This document shows, piece by piece, positions 35,421 to 49,415 of a stretch of DNA of 64,000 nt. Source of the DNA: Clusia tigrina (taxonomy: Eukaryota; Arthropoda; Insecta; Diptera; Clusiidae); NCBI GenBank assembly GCA_920105625.2, contig OV050033.1, positions 110,879,700-110,943,699 on the forward strand. Reading direction: 5' to 3'. Below the pieces are notes generated by a model. That model was not told where the DNA came from. It did not search any database and saw only the letters and a list, made by a program, of their open reading frames with translations. The translations under genes were made by a program, and so were the position numbers. The stretch's first letter is position 1; each line of letters opens with the position of its first letter.

Positions 35421-36780
35421 TTACAAGCATTTGCATGTTGCAAACTTTGATAGGTGTAGGACATACCGTATATAAGTTAGGGCCATTTGAAGTTTTATCA
35501 GTGTTTGATTTGGGACTAAAGGGTAGCATAGCTTTGAGCGATAACTTAAATTGACAAGAGACTCGAGTAATTTATTGTTACAAAATTTCAAGGTTTTATG
35601 AAGCTCCAGTAAAAAGTTGCAAGCATTTGTATGTTGCAAACTTTGATAGGTGTAGGACGTACCGTATAGAAGTTAGGGCCATTTGAAGTTTTATCAGTGT
35701 TTGATTTGGGACTCAAGGGTTGCATAGCTTTGAGCGATAGCTTAAATTGACAAGAGGCTCGAATACTTTATTGTTACAAAATTTCAAGGTTTTATGAAGC
35801 TCCAGTAAAAAGTTGCAAGCATTTGTATGTTGCAAACTTTGATAGGTGTAGGACGTACCGTATAGAAATTAGGGCCATTTGAAGTTTTATCAGTGTTTGA
35901 TTTGGGTCTCAAGGGTAGCATAGCTTTGAGCGATAGCTTAAATTGACAAGAGGCTCAAGTACTTTATTGTTACCAAATTTCAAGTTTTTATGACGCACCA
36001 GTAAAAAGTTACAAGCATTTGTATGTTGCAAACTTTGATAAGTGTAGGACGTACCGTATAGAAGTTATGGCCATTTGAAGTTTTATCAGTGTTTGACTTG
36101 GGACTCAAGGGTAGCATAGCTTTGAGCGACAGCTAAAATTGAAAAGAGGCTCGAGTACTTTATTGTTACAAAATTTCAAGGTTTTATGACGCTCCAGTAA
36201 AAAGTTACAAGCATTTGCATGTTGCAAACTTTGATAGGTGTAGGACTTACCGTATATAAGTTGGGGCCATTTGAAGTTTTATCAGTGTTTGATTTGGGAC
36301 TCAAGGGTAGCATAGCTTTGAGCGATAACTTAAATTGACAAGAGGTTCGAGTAATTTATTGTTACAAAATTTCAAGGTTTTATGAAGCTCCAGTAAAAAG
36401 TTGCAAGCATTTGTATGTTGCAAACTTTGATAGGTGTAGGACGCACCGTATAGAAGTTAGGGCCATTTGAAGTTTTATCAGTGTTTGATTTGGGACTCAA
36501 GGGTACCATAGTTTTGAGCGATAGCTTAAATTGACAAGAGGCTCGAGTACTTTACTGTTACAAAATTTCAAGGATTTATGACGCTCCAGTAAAAGGTTAC
36601 AAGCATTTGTATGTTGCGAACTTTGATAGGCGTAGGATGTACCGTATAGAAGTTAGGGCCATTTGAAGTTTTATCAATGTTTGATTTGGGACTCAAGGGT
36701 AGCATAGATTTGAGCGATAGCTTAAATTGACAAGAGGCTCGAGCACTTAATTGTTTCAAAATTTCAAGGTTTTAAGACGC
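35421..36780. repeat. Multi-monomer block, duplicated at 43,456-44,815
   Basis: Offset is 8,034-8,035 bp (41 monomers less 1-2 bp). Shared rare variants include CAGCTAAAATTG, GAAATTAGGG and CTTAATTGTTTCAAAA. The second half also matches 42,118-42,638, with the rare ACTTACCG and TTGGGGCC variants shared there and not at 44,280. Confidence 0.8.
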
Positions 36781-39144
36781 TACAGTAAAAAGTTACAAGC
36801 ACTTGTATGTTGCAATCTTTGATAGGTGTAGGACGTACCGTATAGAAGTTAGGGCCATTTGAAGTTTTATCAGTGTTTGATTTGGGGCTCAAGGGTAGCA
36901 TAGCTTTGAGCGATATCTTAAATTGACAAGAGGCTCGAGTACTTTATTGTTACAATATTTCAAGTTTTTATGACGCACCAGTAAAAAGTTACAAGCATTT
37001 GTATGTTGCAAACTTTGATAAGTGTAGGACGTACCGTATAGAAGTTAGGACCATTTGAAGTTTTACCAGTGTTTGATTTGGGACTCAAGGGTAGCATAGC
37101 TTTGAGCGACAGCTTAAATTGACAAGAGGCTCAAGTACTTTATTGTTACAAAATTTCAAGGTTTTATGACGCTCCAGTAAAAAGTTACAAGAATTTGCAT
37201 GTTGCAAACTTTGATAGGTATAGGACATACCGTATATAAGTTAGTGCCATTTGAAGTTTTATCAGTGTTTGATTTGGGACTCAAGGGTAGCATAACTTTG
37301 AGCGATAGCTTAAATTGACAAGAGGCTCGAGTAATTTATTGTTACAAAATTTCAAGGTTTTATGACGCTCCAGTAAAAAGTTACAAGCATTTGCATGTTG
37401 CAAACTTTGATAGGTGTAGGACATACCGTATATAAGTTAGTGCCATTTGAAGTTTTATCAGTGTTTGATTTGGGACTCAAGGGTAGCATAGCTTTGAGCG
37501 ATAACTTAAATTGACAAGAGGCTCGAGTAATTTATTGTTACAAAATTTCAAGGTTTTATGAAGCTCCAGTAAAAAGTTGCAAGCATTTGTATGTTGCGAA
37601 CTTTGATAGGCGTAGGATGTACCGTATAGAAGTTAGTGCCATTTGAAGTTTTATCAGTGTTTGATATGGGACTGAAGGGTAGCATAGCTTTGAGCGATAG
37701 CTTTAATTGACAAGAGTATCGAGTATTTTATTGTTACACAATTTCAAGGTTTTATGACACTCCAGTAAAAAGTTACAGGCACTTGTATCTTGCAAACTTT
37801 GATAGGTGTAGGACGTACCGTATATAAGTTAGGGCCATTTGAAGTTTTATCAGTGTTTGATTTGGGACTCAAGGGTAGGATAGCTTTGAGCGATACCTTA
37901 AATTTACAAGAGTCTCGAGTACTTTATTGTTACAGAATTTCAAGATTTTATGACGCTCCAGTTAAAAATTACAAGCATTTGTATGTTGCAAACTTTGATA
38001 GGTGTAGGACGTACCGTATAGAAGTTAGGGCCATTTGAAGTTTTATCAGTGTTTGATTTGGGTCTCAAGGGTAGCATAGCTTTGAGCGATAGCTTAAATT
38101 GACAAGAGGCTCAAGTACTTTATTGTTACAAAATTTCAAGGTTTTATGACGCTCCAGTAAAAAGTTACAAGCATTTGCATGTTGCAAACTTTGATAGGTG
38201 TAGGACATACCGTATATAAGTTAGTGCCATTTGAAGTTTTATCAGTGTTTGATTTGGGACTCAAGGGTAGCATAGCTTTGAGCGATAACTTAAATTGACA
38301 AGAGGCTCGAGTAATTTATTGTTACAAAATTTCAAGGATTTATGACGCTCCAGTAAAAGGTTACAAGCATTTGTATGTTGCGAACTTTGATAGGCGTAGG
38401 ATGTACCGTATAGAAGTTAGTGCCATTTGAAGTTTTATCAGTGTTTGATTTGGGACTGAAGGGTAGCATAGCTTTGAGCGATAGCTTAAATTGACAAGAG
38501 TATCGAGTATTTTATTGTTACACAATTTCAAGGTTTTATGACACTCCAGTAAAAAGTTACAGGCACTTGTATCTTGCAAACTTTGATAGGTGTAGGACGT
38601 ACCGTATAGAAGTTAGGGCCATTTGAAGTTTTATCAGTGTTTGATTTGGGACTCAAGGGTAGGATAGCTTTGAGCGATACCTTAAATTTACAAGAGTCTC
38701 GAGTACTTTATTGTTACAGCATTTCAAGATTTTATGACGCTCCAGTTAAAAATTACAAGCATTTGTATGTTGCAAACTTTGATAGGTGTAGGACGTACCG
38801 TATAGAAGTTAGGGCCATTTGAAGTTTTATCAGTGTTTGATTTGGGTCTCAAGGGTAGCATAGCTTTGAGCGATAGCTTAAATTGACAAGAGGCTCAAGT
38901 ACTTTATTGTTACAAAATTTCAAGGTTTTATGATGCTCCAGTAAAAAGTTACAAGCATTTGCATGTTGCAAACTTTGATAGGTGTAGGACATACCGTATA
39001 TAAGTTAGTGCCATTTGAAGTTTTATCAGTGTTTGATTTGGGTCTCAAGGGTAGCATAGCTTTGAGCGATAACTTAAATTGACAAGAGGCTCAAGTACTT
39101 TATTGTTACAAAATTTCAAGGTTTTATGATGCTCCAGTAAAAGG

Positions 39145-41910
39145 TTACAAGCATTTGTATGTTGCGAACTTTGATAGGCGTAGGATGTACCGTATAGAAG
39201 TTAGTGCCATTTGAAGTTTTATCAGTGTTTGATTTGGGACTGAAGGGTAGCATAGCTTTGAGCGATAGCTTAAATTGACAAGAGTATCGAGTATTTTATT
39301 GTTACACAATTTCAAGGTTTTATGACACTCCAGTAAAAAGTTACAGGCACTTGTATCTTGCAAACTTTGATAGGTGTAGGACGTACCGTATAGAAGTTAG
39401 GGCCATTTGAAGTTTTATCAGTGTTTGATTTGGGACTCAAGGGTAGGATAGCTTTGAGCGATAGCTTAAATTGACAAGAGGCTCAAGTACTTTATTGTTA
39501 CAAAATTTCAAGGTTTTATGATGCTCCAGTAAAAAGTTACAAGCATTTGCATGTTGCAAACTTTGATAGGTGTAGGACATACCGTATATAAGTTAGTGCC
39601 ATTTGAAGTTTTATCAGTGTTTGATTTGGGACTCAAGGGTAGCATAGCTTTGAGCGATAACTTAAATTGACAAGAGGCTCGAGTAATTTATTGTTACAAA
39701 ATTTCAAGGTTTTATGAAGCTCCAGTAAAAAGTTGCAAGCATTTGTATGTTGCAAACTTTGATAGGTGTAGGACGCACCGTATAGAAGTTAGGGCCATTT
39801 GAAGTTTTATCAGTGTTTGATTTGGGACTCAAGGGTACCATAGTTTTGAGCGATAGCTTAAATTGACAAGAGGCTCGAGTACTTTACTGTTACAAAATTT
39901 CAAGGATTTATGACGCTCCAGTAAAAGGTTACAAGCATTTGTATGTTGCAAACTTTGATAGGCGTAGGATGTACCGTATAGAAGTTAGGACCATTTGAAG
40001 TTTTATCAATGTTTGATTTGGGACTCAAGGGTAGCATAGATTTGAGCGACAGCTTAAATTGACAAGAGGCTCGAGCACTTAATTGTTACAAAATTTCAAG
40101 GTTTTAAGACGCTACAGTAAAAAGTTACAAGCACTTGTATGTTGCAATCTTTGATAGGTGTAGGACGTACCGTATAGAAGTTAGGGCCATTTGAAGTTTT
40201 ATCAGTGTTTGATTTGGGGCTCAAGGGTAGCATAGCTTTGAGCGATATCTTAAATTGACAAGAGGCTCGAGTACTTTATTGTTACAAAATTTCAAGTTTT
40301 TATGACGCACCAGTAAAAAGTTACAAGCATATGTATGTTGCAAACTTTGATAAGTGTAGGACGTACCGTATAGAAGTTAGGACCATTTGAAGTTTTACCA
40401 GTGTTTGATTTGGGACTCAAGGGTAGCATAGCTTTGAGCGACAGCTTAAATTGACAAGAGGCTCGAATACTTTATTGTTACAAAATTTCAAGGTTTTATG
40501 ACGCACCAGTAAAAAGTTACAAGCATTTGTATGTTGCTAACTTTGATAGGTGTAGGACGTACCGTATTGAAGTTAGGGCCATTTGAAGTTTTATCAGTGT
40601 TTGGTTTGGGACTTAAGGGTTGCATAGCTTTGAGCGATAGCTTAAATTGACAAGAGGCTCGAATACTTTATTGTTACAAATTTCAAGGTTTTATGACGCT
40701 CCAGTAAAAAGTTACAAGCATTTGTATGTTGCAAACTTTGATAGGTTTAGGACGAACCGTATAGAAGTTAGGGCCATTTGAAGTTTTATCAGTGTTTGAT
40801 TTGGGAGTCAAGGGTAGCATAGCTTTGAGCGATAGCTTAAATTGACAAGAGTCTCGAGTACTTTATTGTTATAAAATTTCAAGGATTTATAACCCTCCAG
40901 TAAAAGGTTACAAGCATTTGTATGTTGCGAACTTTGATAGGCGTAAGATGTACCGTATAGAAGTTAGTGCCATTTGAAGTTTTTTCAGTGTTTGATTTGG
41001 GACTGAAGCGTAGCATAGCTTGGAGCGATAGCTTAAATTGACAAGAGGCTCGAGTACTTAATTGTTACAAAATTTCAAGGTTTTATGACGCTCCAGTAAA
41101 AAGTTACAGGCACTTGTATATTGCAAACTTTGATAGGTGTAGGACGTACCGTATAGAAGTTAGGGCCATTTGAAGTTTTATTAGTGTTTGATTTGGGACT
41201 CAAGGGTTGCATAGCTTTGAGCGATAGCTTAAATTGACAAGAGGCTCGAATACTTTTTTGTTACAAAATTTCAAGGTTTTATGAAGCTCCAGTAAAAAGT
41301 TGCAAGCATTTGTATGTTGCAAACTTTGATAGGTGTAGGACGTACCGTATAGAAGTTAGGGCCATTTGAAGTTTTATCAGTGTTTGATTTGGGTCTCAAG
41401 GGTAGCATAGCTTTGAGCGATAGCTTAAATTGACAAGAGGCTCAAGTACTTTATTGTTACAAAATTTCCAGTTTTTATGACGCACCAGTAAAAAGTTACA
41501 AGCATTTGTATGTTGCAAACTTTGATAAGTGTAGGATGTACCGTATAGAAGTTATGGCCATTTGAAGTTTTATCAGTGTTTGACTTGGGACTCAAGGGTA
41601 GCATAGCTTTGAGCGACAGCTTAAATTGAAAAGAGGCTCGAGTACTTTATTGTTACAAAATTTCAAGGTTTTATGACGCTCCAGTAAAAAGTTACAAGCA
41701 TTTGCATGTTGCAAACTTTGATAGGTGTAGGACATACCGTATATAAGTTAGGGCCATTTGAAGTTTTATCAGTGTTTGATTTGGGACTAAAGGGTAGCAT
41801 AGCTTTGAGCGATAACTTAAATTGACAAGAGACTCGAGTAATTTATTGTTACAAAATTTCAAGGTTTTATGAAGCTCCAGTAAAAAGTTGCAAGCATTTG
41901 TATGTTGCAA
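39145..41910. repeat. Copy of 29,935-32,700
   Basis: The offset of 9,210 bp (47 monomers less 2 bp) holds from the start of the block through GATAGGTTTAGGACGAACC (31,521 and 40,741), ATAACCCTCCAG and GACTGAAGCGTAGC, to the frame at 41,692-41,910. About 14 monomers are thus duplicated as one unit. Confidence 0.85.
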
Positions 41911-44900
41911 ACTTTGATAGGTGTAGGACGTACCGTATAGAAGTTAGGGCCATTTGAAGTTTTATCAGTGTTTGGTTTTGGACTCAAGGGTTGCATAGCT
42001 TTGAGCGATAGCTTAAATTGACAAGAGGCTCGAGTACTTTATTGTTACAAAATTTCAAGGTTTTATGACGCTCCAGTAAAAAGTTACAAGCATTTGCATG
42101 TTGCAAACTTTGATAGGTGTAGGACTTACCGTATATAAGTTGGGGCCATTTGAAGTTTTATCAGTGTTTGATTTGGGACTCAAGGGTAGCATAGCTTTGA
42201 GCGATAACTTAAATTGACAAGAGGTTCGAGTAATTTATTGTTACAAAATTTCAAGGTTTTATGAAGCTCCAGTAAAAAGTTGCAAGCATTTGTATGTTGC
42301 AAACTTTGATAGGTGTAGGACGCACCGTATTGAAGTTAGGGCCATTTGAAGTTTTATCAGTGTTTGATTTGGGACTCAAGGGTACCATAGTTTTGAGCGA
42401 TAGCTTAAATTGACAAGAGGCTCGAGTACTTTACTGTTACAAAATTTCAAGGATTTATGACGCTCCAGTAAAAGGTTACAAGCATTTGTATGTTGCGAAC
42501 TTTGATAGGCGTAGGATGTACCGTATAGAAGTTAGGGCCATTTGAAGTTTTATCAATGTTTGATTTGGGACTCAAGGGTAGCATAGATTTGAGCGATAGC
42601 TTAAATTGACAAGAGGCTCGAGCACTTAATTGTTTCAAAATTTCAAGGTTTTAAGACGCTACAGTAAAAAGTTACAAGCACTTGTATGTTGCAAACTTTG
42701 ATAAGTGTAGGACGTACCGTATAGAAGTTAGGACCATTTGAAGTTTTATCAGTGTTTGATTTGGGAGTCAAGGGTAGCATAGCTTTGAGCGATAGCTTAA
42801 ATTGACAAGAGTCTCGAGTACTTTATTGTTATAAAATTTCAAGGATTTATAACCCTCCAGTAAAAGGTTACAAGCATTTGTATGTCGCGAACTTTGATAG
42901 GCGTAAGATGTACCGTATAGAAGTTAGTGCCATTTGAAGTTTTTTCAGTGTTTGATTTGGGACTGAAGCGTAGCATAGCTTGGAGCGATAGCTTAAATTG
43001 ACAAGAGACTCGAGTACTTAATTGTTACAAAATTTCAAGGTTTTATGACGCTCCAGTAAAAAGTTACAGGCACTTGTATATTGCAAACTTTGATAGGTGT
43101 AGGACGTACCGTATAGAAGTTAGGGCCATTTGAAGTTTTATTAGTGTTTGATTTGGGACTCAAGGGTTGCATAGCTTTGAGCGATAGCTTAAATTGACAA
43201 GAGGCTCGAATACTTTATTGTTACAAAATTTCAAGGTTTTATGAAGCTCCAGTAAAAAGTTGCAAGCATTTGTATGTTGCAAACTTTGATAGGTGTAGGA
43301 CGTACCGTATAGAAGTTAGGGCCATTTGAAGTTTTATCAGTGTTTGATTTGGGTCTCAAGGGTAGCATAGCTTTGAGCGACAGCTTAAATTGAAAAGAGG
43401 CTCGAGTACTTTATTGTTACAAAATTTCAAGGTTTTATGACGCTCCAGTAAAAAGTTACAAGCATTTGCATGTTGCAAACTTTGATAGGTGTAGGACATA
43501 CCGTATATAAGTTAGGGCCATTTGAAGTTTTATCAGTGTTTGATTTGGGACTAAAGGGTAGCATAGCTTTGAGCGATAACTTAAATTGACAAGAGACTCG
43601 AGTAATTTATTGTTACAAAATTTCAAGGTTTTATGAAGCTCCAGTAAAAAGTTGCAAGCATTTGTATGTTGCAAACTTTGATAGGTGTAGGACGTACCGT
43701 ATAGAAGTTAGGGCCATTTGAAGTTTTATCAGTGTTTGATTTGGGACTCAAGGGTTGCATAGCTTTGAGCGATAGCTTAAATTGACAAGAGGCTCGAATA
43801 CTTTATTGTTACAAAATCTCAAGGTTTTATGAAGCTCCAGTAAAAAGTTGCAAGCATTTGTATGTTGCAAACTTTGATAGGTGTAGGACGTACCGTATAG
43901 AAATTAGGGCCATTTGAAGTTTTATCAGTGTTTGATTTGGGTCTCAAGGGTAGCATAGCTTTGAGCGATAGCTTAAATTGACAAGAGGCTCAAGTACTTT
44001 ATTGTTACAAAATTTCAAGTTTTTATGACGCACCAGTAAAAAGTTACAAGCATTTGTATGTTGCAAACTTTGATAAGTGTAGGACGTACCGTATAGAAGT
44101 TATGGCCATTTGAAGTTTTATCAGTGTTTGACTTGGGACTCAAGGGTAGCATAGCTTTGAGGACAGCTAAAATTGAAAAGAGGCTCGAGTACTTTATTGT
44201 TACAAAATTTCAAGGTTTTATGACGCTCCAGTAAAAAGTTACAAGCATTTGCATGTTGCAAACTTTGATAGGTGTAGGACATACCGTATATAAGTTAGGG
44301 CCATTTGAAGTTTTATCAGTGTTTGATTTGGGACTCAAGGGTAGCATAGCTTTGAGCGATAACTTAAATTGACAAGAGGCTCTAGTAATTTATTGTTACA
44401 AAATTTCAAGGTTTTATGAAGCTCCAGTAAAAAGTTGCAAGCATTTGTATGTTGCAAACTTTGATAGGTGTAGGACGCACCGTATAGAAGTTAGGGCCAT
44501 TTGAAGTTTTATCAGTGTTTGATTTGGGACTCAAGGGTACCATAGTTTTGAGCGATAGCTTAAATTGACAAGAGGCTCGAGTACTTTACTGTTACAAAAT
44601 TTCAAGGATTTATGACGCTCCAGTAAAAGGTTACAAGCATTTGTATGTTGCGAACTTTGATAGGCGTAGGATGTACCGTATAGAAGTTAGGGCCATTTGA
44701 AGTTTTATCAATGTTTGATTTGGGACTCAAGGGTAGCATAGATTTGAGCGATAGCTTAAATTGACAAGAGGCTCGAGCACTTAATTGTTTCAAAATTTCA
44801 AGGTTTTAAGACGCTACAGTAAAAAGTTACAAGCACTTGTATGTTGCAATCTTTGATAGGTGTAGGACGTACCGTATAGAAGTTAGGGCCATTTGAAGTT

Positions 44901-46593
44901 TTATCAGTGTTTGATTTGGGGCTCAAGGGAAGCATAGCTTTGAGCGATATCTTAAATTGACAAGAGGCTCGAGTACTTTATTGTTACAAAATTTCAAGTT
45001 TTTATGACGCACCAGTAAAAAGTTACAAGCATTTGTATGTTGCAAACTTTGATAAGTGTAGGACGTACCGTATAGAAGTTAGGACCATTTGAAGTTTTAC
45101 CAGTGTTTGATTTGGGACTCAAGGGTAGCATAGCTTTGAGCGACAGCTTAAATTGACAAGAGGCTCGAATACTTTATTGTTACAAAATTTCAAGGTTTTA
45201 TGACGCACCAGTAAAAAGTTACAAGCATTTGTATGTTGCTAACTTTGATAGGTGTAGGACGTACCGTATTGAAGTTAGGGCCATTTGAAGTTTTATCAGT
45301 GTTTGATTTGGGACTTAAGGGTTGCATAGCTTTGAGCGATAGCTTAAATTGACAAGAGGCTCGAATACTTTATTGTTACAAAATTTCAAGGTTTTATGAC
45401 GCTCCAGTAAAAAGTTGCAAGCATTTGTATGTTGCAAACTTTGATAGGTGTAGGACGTACCGTATAGAAGTTAGGGCCATTTGAAGTTTTATCAGTGTTT
45501 GATTTGGGAGTCAAGGGTAGAATAGCTTTGAGCGATAGCTTAAATTGACAAGAGTCTCGAGTACTTTATTGTTATAAAATTTCAAGGATTTATAACCCTC
45601 CAGTAAAAGGTTACAAGCATTTGTATGTTGCGAACTTTGATAGGCGTAAGATGTACCGTATAGAAGTTAGTGCCATTTGAAGTTTTTTTAGTGTTTGATT
45701 TGGGACTGAAGCGTAGCATAGCTTGGAGCGATAGCTTAAATTGAAAAGAGGCTCGAGTACTTTATTGTTACAAAATTTCAAGGTTTTATGACGCTCCAGT
45801 AAAAAGTTACAAGCATTTGCATGTTGCAAACTTTGATAGGTGTAGGACATACCGTATATAAGTTAGGGCCATTTGAAGTTTTATCAGTGTTTGATTTGGG
45901 ACTCAAGGGTAGCATAGCTTTGAGCGATAACTTAAATTGACAAGAGACTCGAGTAATTTATTGTTACAAAATTTCAAGGTTTTATGAAGCTCCCGTAAAA
46001 AGTTGCAAGCATTTGTATGTTGCAAACTTTGATAGGTGTAGGACGTACCGTATAGAAGTTAGGGCCATTTGAAGTTTTATCAGTGTTTGATTTGGGACTC
46101 AAGGGTTGCATAGCTTTGAGCGATAGCTTAAATTGACAAGAGGCTCGAATACTTTATTGTTACAAAATTTCAAGGTTTTATGAAGCTCCAGTAAAAAGTT
46201 GCAAGCATTTGTATGTTGCAAACTTTGATAGGTGTAGGACGTACCGTATAGAAGTTAGGGCCATTTGAAGTTTTATCAGTGTTTGATTTGGGTCTCAAGG
46301 GTAGCATTGCTTTGAGCGATAGCTTAAATTGACAAGAGGCTCAAGTACTTTATTGTTACAAAATTTCAAGTTTTTATGACGCACCAGTAAAAAGTTACAA
46401 GCATTTGTATGTTGCAAACTTTGATAAGTGTAGGACGTACCGTATAGAAGTTATGGCCATTTGAAGTTTTATCAGTGTTTGACTTGGGACTCAAGGGTAG
46501 CATAGCTTTGAGCGACAGCTTAAATTGTAAAGAGGCTCGAGTACTTTATTGTTACAAAATTTCAAGGTTTTATGACGCTCCAGTAAAAAGTTA

Positions 46594-46684
46594 CAAGCAT
46601 TTGCATGTTGCAAACTTTGATAGGTGTAGGACATACCGTATATAAGTTAATTTCAAGGTTTTATGAAGCTCCAGTAAAAAGTTG
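46594..46684. repeat. 91-bp deleted satellite monomer, copy 1
   Basis: The monomer jumps from GTATATAAGTTA directly to ATTTCAAGG, missing 105 bp of the 196-bp unit. The same junction recurs at 48,842-48,932 and 49,325-49,415. Confidence 0.9.
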
Positions 46685-48841
46685 CAAGCATTAGTATGTT
46701 GCAAACTTTGATAAGTGTAGGACGTACCGTATAGAAGTTAGGGCCATTTGAAGTTTTACCAGTGTTTGATTTGGGACTCAAGGGTAGCATAGCTTTGAGC
46801 GACAGCTTAAATTGACAAGAGGCTCGAATACTTTATTGTTACAAAATTTCAAGGTTTTATGAAGCTCCAGTAAAAAGTTGCAAGCATTTGTATGTTGCAA
46901 ACTTTGATAGGTGTAGGACGTACCGTATAGAAGTTAGGGCCATTTGAAGTTTTATCAGTGTTTGATTTGGGTCTCAAGGGTAGCATTGCTTTGAGCGATA
47001 GCTTAAATTGACAAGAGGCTCGAGTACTTTACTGTTACAAAATTTCAAGGATTTATGACGCTCCAGTAAAAGGTTACAAGCATTTGTATGTTGCGAACTT
47101 TGATAGGCGTAGGATGTACCGTATAGAAGTTAGGGCCATTTGAAGTTTTATCAGTGTTTGATTTGGGACTCAAGGGTAGCATAGGTTTGAGCGATAGCTT
47201 AAATTGACAAGAGGCTCGAGCACTTAATTGTTACAAAATTTCAAGGTTTTAAGACGCTACAGTAAAAAGTTACAAGCACTTGTATGTTGCAATCTTTGAT
47301 AGGTGTTGGACGTACCGTATAGAAGTTAGGGCTATTTGAAGTTTTATCAGTGTTTGATTTGGGGCTCAAGGGTAGCATAGCTTTGAGCGATATCTTAAAT
47401 TGACAAGAGGCTCGAGTACTTTATTGTTACAAAATTTCAAGTTTTTATGACGCACCAGTAAAAAGTTACAAGCATTTGTATGTTGCAAACTTTGATAAGT
47501 GTAGGACGTACCGTATAGAAGTTAGGGCCATTTGAAGTTTTACCAGTGTTTGATTTGGGACTCAAGGGTAGCATAGCTTTGAGCGACAGCTTAAATTGAC
47601 AAGAGGCTCGAATACTTTATTGTTACAAAATTTCAAGGTTTTATGACGCACCAGTAAAAAGTTACAAGCATTTGTATGTTGCTAACTTTGATAGGTGTAG
47701 GACGTACCGTATTGAAGTTAGGGCCATTTGAAGTTTTATCAGTGTTTGATTTGGGACTTAAGAGTTGCATAGCTTTGAGCGATAGCTTAAATTGACAAGA
47801 GGCTCGAATACTTTATTGTTACAAAATTTCAAGGTTTTATGACGCTCCAGTAAAAAGTTACAAGCATTTGTATGTTGCAAACTTTGATAGGTGTAGGACG
47901 AACCGTATAGAAGTTAGGGCCATTTGAAGTTTTATCAGTGTTTGATTTGGGAGTCAAGGGTAGCATAGCTTTGAGCGATAGCTTAAATTGACAAGAGTCT
48001 CGAGTACTTTATTGTTATAAAATTTCAAGGATTTATAACCCTCCAGTAAAAGGTTACAAGCATTTGTATGTTGCGAACTTTGATAGGCGTAAGAAGTACC
48101 GTATAGAAGTTAGTGCCATTTGAAGTTTTTTCAGTGTTTGATTTGGGACTGAAGCGTAGCATAGCTTTGAGCGATAGCTTAAATTGACAAGAGGCTCGAA
48201 TACTTAATTGTTACAAAATTTCAAGGTTTTATGACGCTCCAGTAAAAAGTTACAGGCACTTGTATATTGCAAACTTTGATAGGTGTAGGACGTACCGTAT
48301 AGAAGTTAGGGCCATTTGAAGTTTAATCAGTGTTTGATTTGGCACTCAAGGGTAGCATAGCTTTGAGCGATAACTTAAATTGACAAGAGGCTCGAGTACT
48401 TTATTGTTACAAAAGTTCAAGGTTTTTTTGACACTCCAGTAAAAGGCTACAAGCATTTGTATGTTGCGAACTTTGATAGGCGTAGGATGTACCGTATAGA
48501 AGTTAGGGCCATTTGAAGTTTTATCAGTGTTTGATTTGGGACTCAAGGGTAGCATAGGTTTGAGCGATAGCTTAAATTGACAAGAGGCTCGAGCACTTAA
48601 TTGTTACAAAATTTCAAGGTTTTAAGACGCTACAGTAAAAAGTTACAAGCACTTGGATGTTGCAATCTTTGATAGGTGTAGGACGTACCATATAGAAGTT
48701 AGGGCCATTTGAAGTTTTATCAGTGTTTGATTTGGGGCTCAAGGGTAGCATAGCTTTGAGCGATATCTTAAATTGACAAGAGGCTCGAGTACTTTATTGT
48801 TACAAAATTTCAAGTTTTTATGACGCACCAGTAAAAAGTTA

Positions 48842-48932
48842 CAAGCATTTGTATGTTGCAAACTTTGATAAGTGTAGGACATACCGTATATAAGTTAATT
48901 TCAAGGTTTTATGAAGCTCCAGTAAAAAGTTG
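48842..48932. repeat. 91-bp deleted satellite monomer, copy 2
   Basis: Same length and junction as at 46,594, but the flanking monomer variants differ (GATAAGTGTAGG before the break), so it is not simply an identical local copy. Confidence 0.9.
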
Positions 48933-49324
48933 CAAGCATTTGTATGTTGCAAACCTTGATAGATGTAGGACGTACCGTATAGAAGTTAGGGCCATTTGAA
49001 GTTTTATCAGTGTTTGATTTGGGTCTCAAGGGTAGCATAGCTTTGAGCGATAGCTTAAATTGACAAGAGGCTCAAGTACTTTATTGTTACAAAATTGCAA
49101 GTTTTTATGACGCACCAGTAAAAAGTTACAAGCATTTGTATGTTGCAAACTTTGATAAGTGTAGGACGTACCGGATAGAAGTTATGGCCATTTGAAGTTT
49201 TATCAGTGTTTGACATGGGACTCAAGGGTAGCATAGCTTTGAGCGACAGCTTAAATTGAAAAGAGGCTCGAGTACTTTATTGTTACAAAATTTCAAGGTT
49301 TTATGACGCTCCAGTAAAAACTTA

Positions 49325-49415
49325 CAAGCATTTGCATGTTGCAAACTTTGATTGGTGTAGGACATACCGTATATAAGTTAATTTCAAGGTTTTATGAAGC
49401 TCCAGTAAAAAGTTG
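49325..49415. repeat. 91-bp deleted satellite monomer, copy 3
   Basis: Same junction as at 46,594. It carries a private GATTGGTGTAGG. A monomer with ATTAGTATG follows, as it does after the first copy. Confidence 0.9.
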
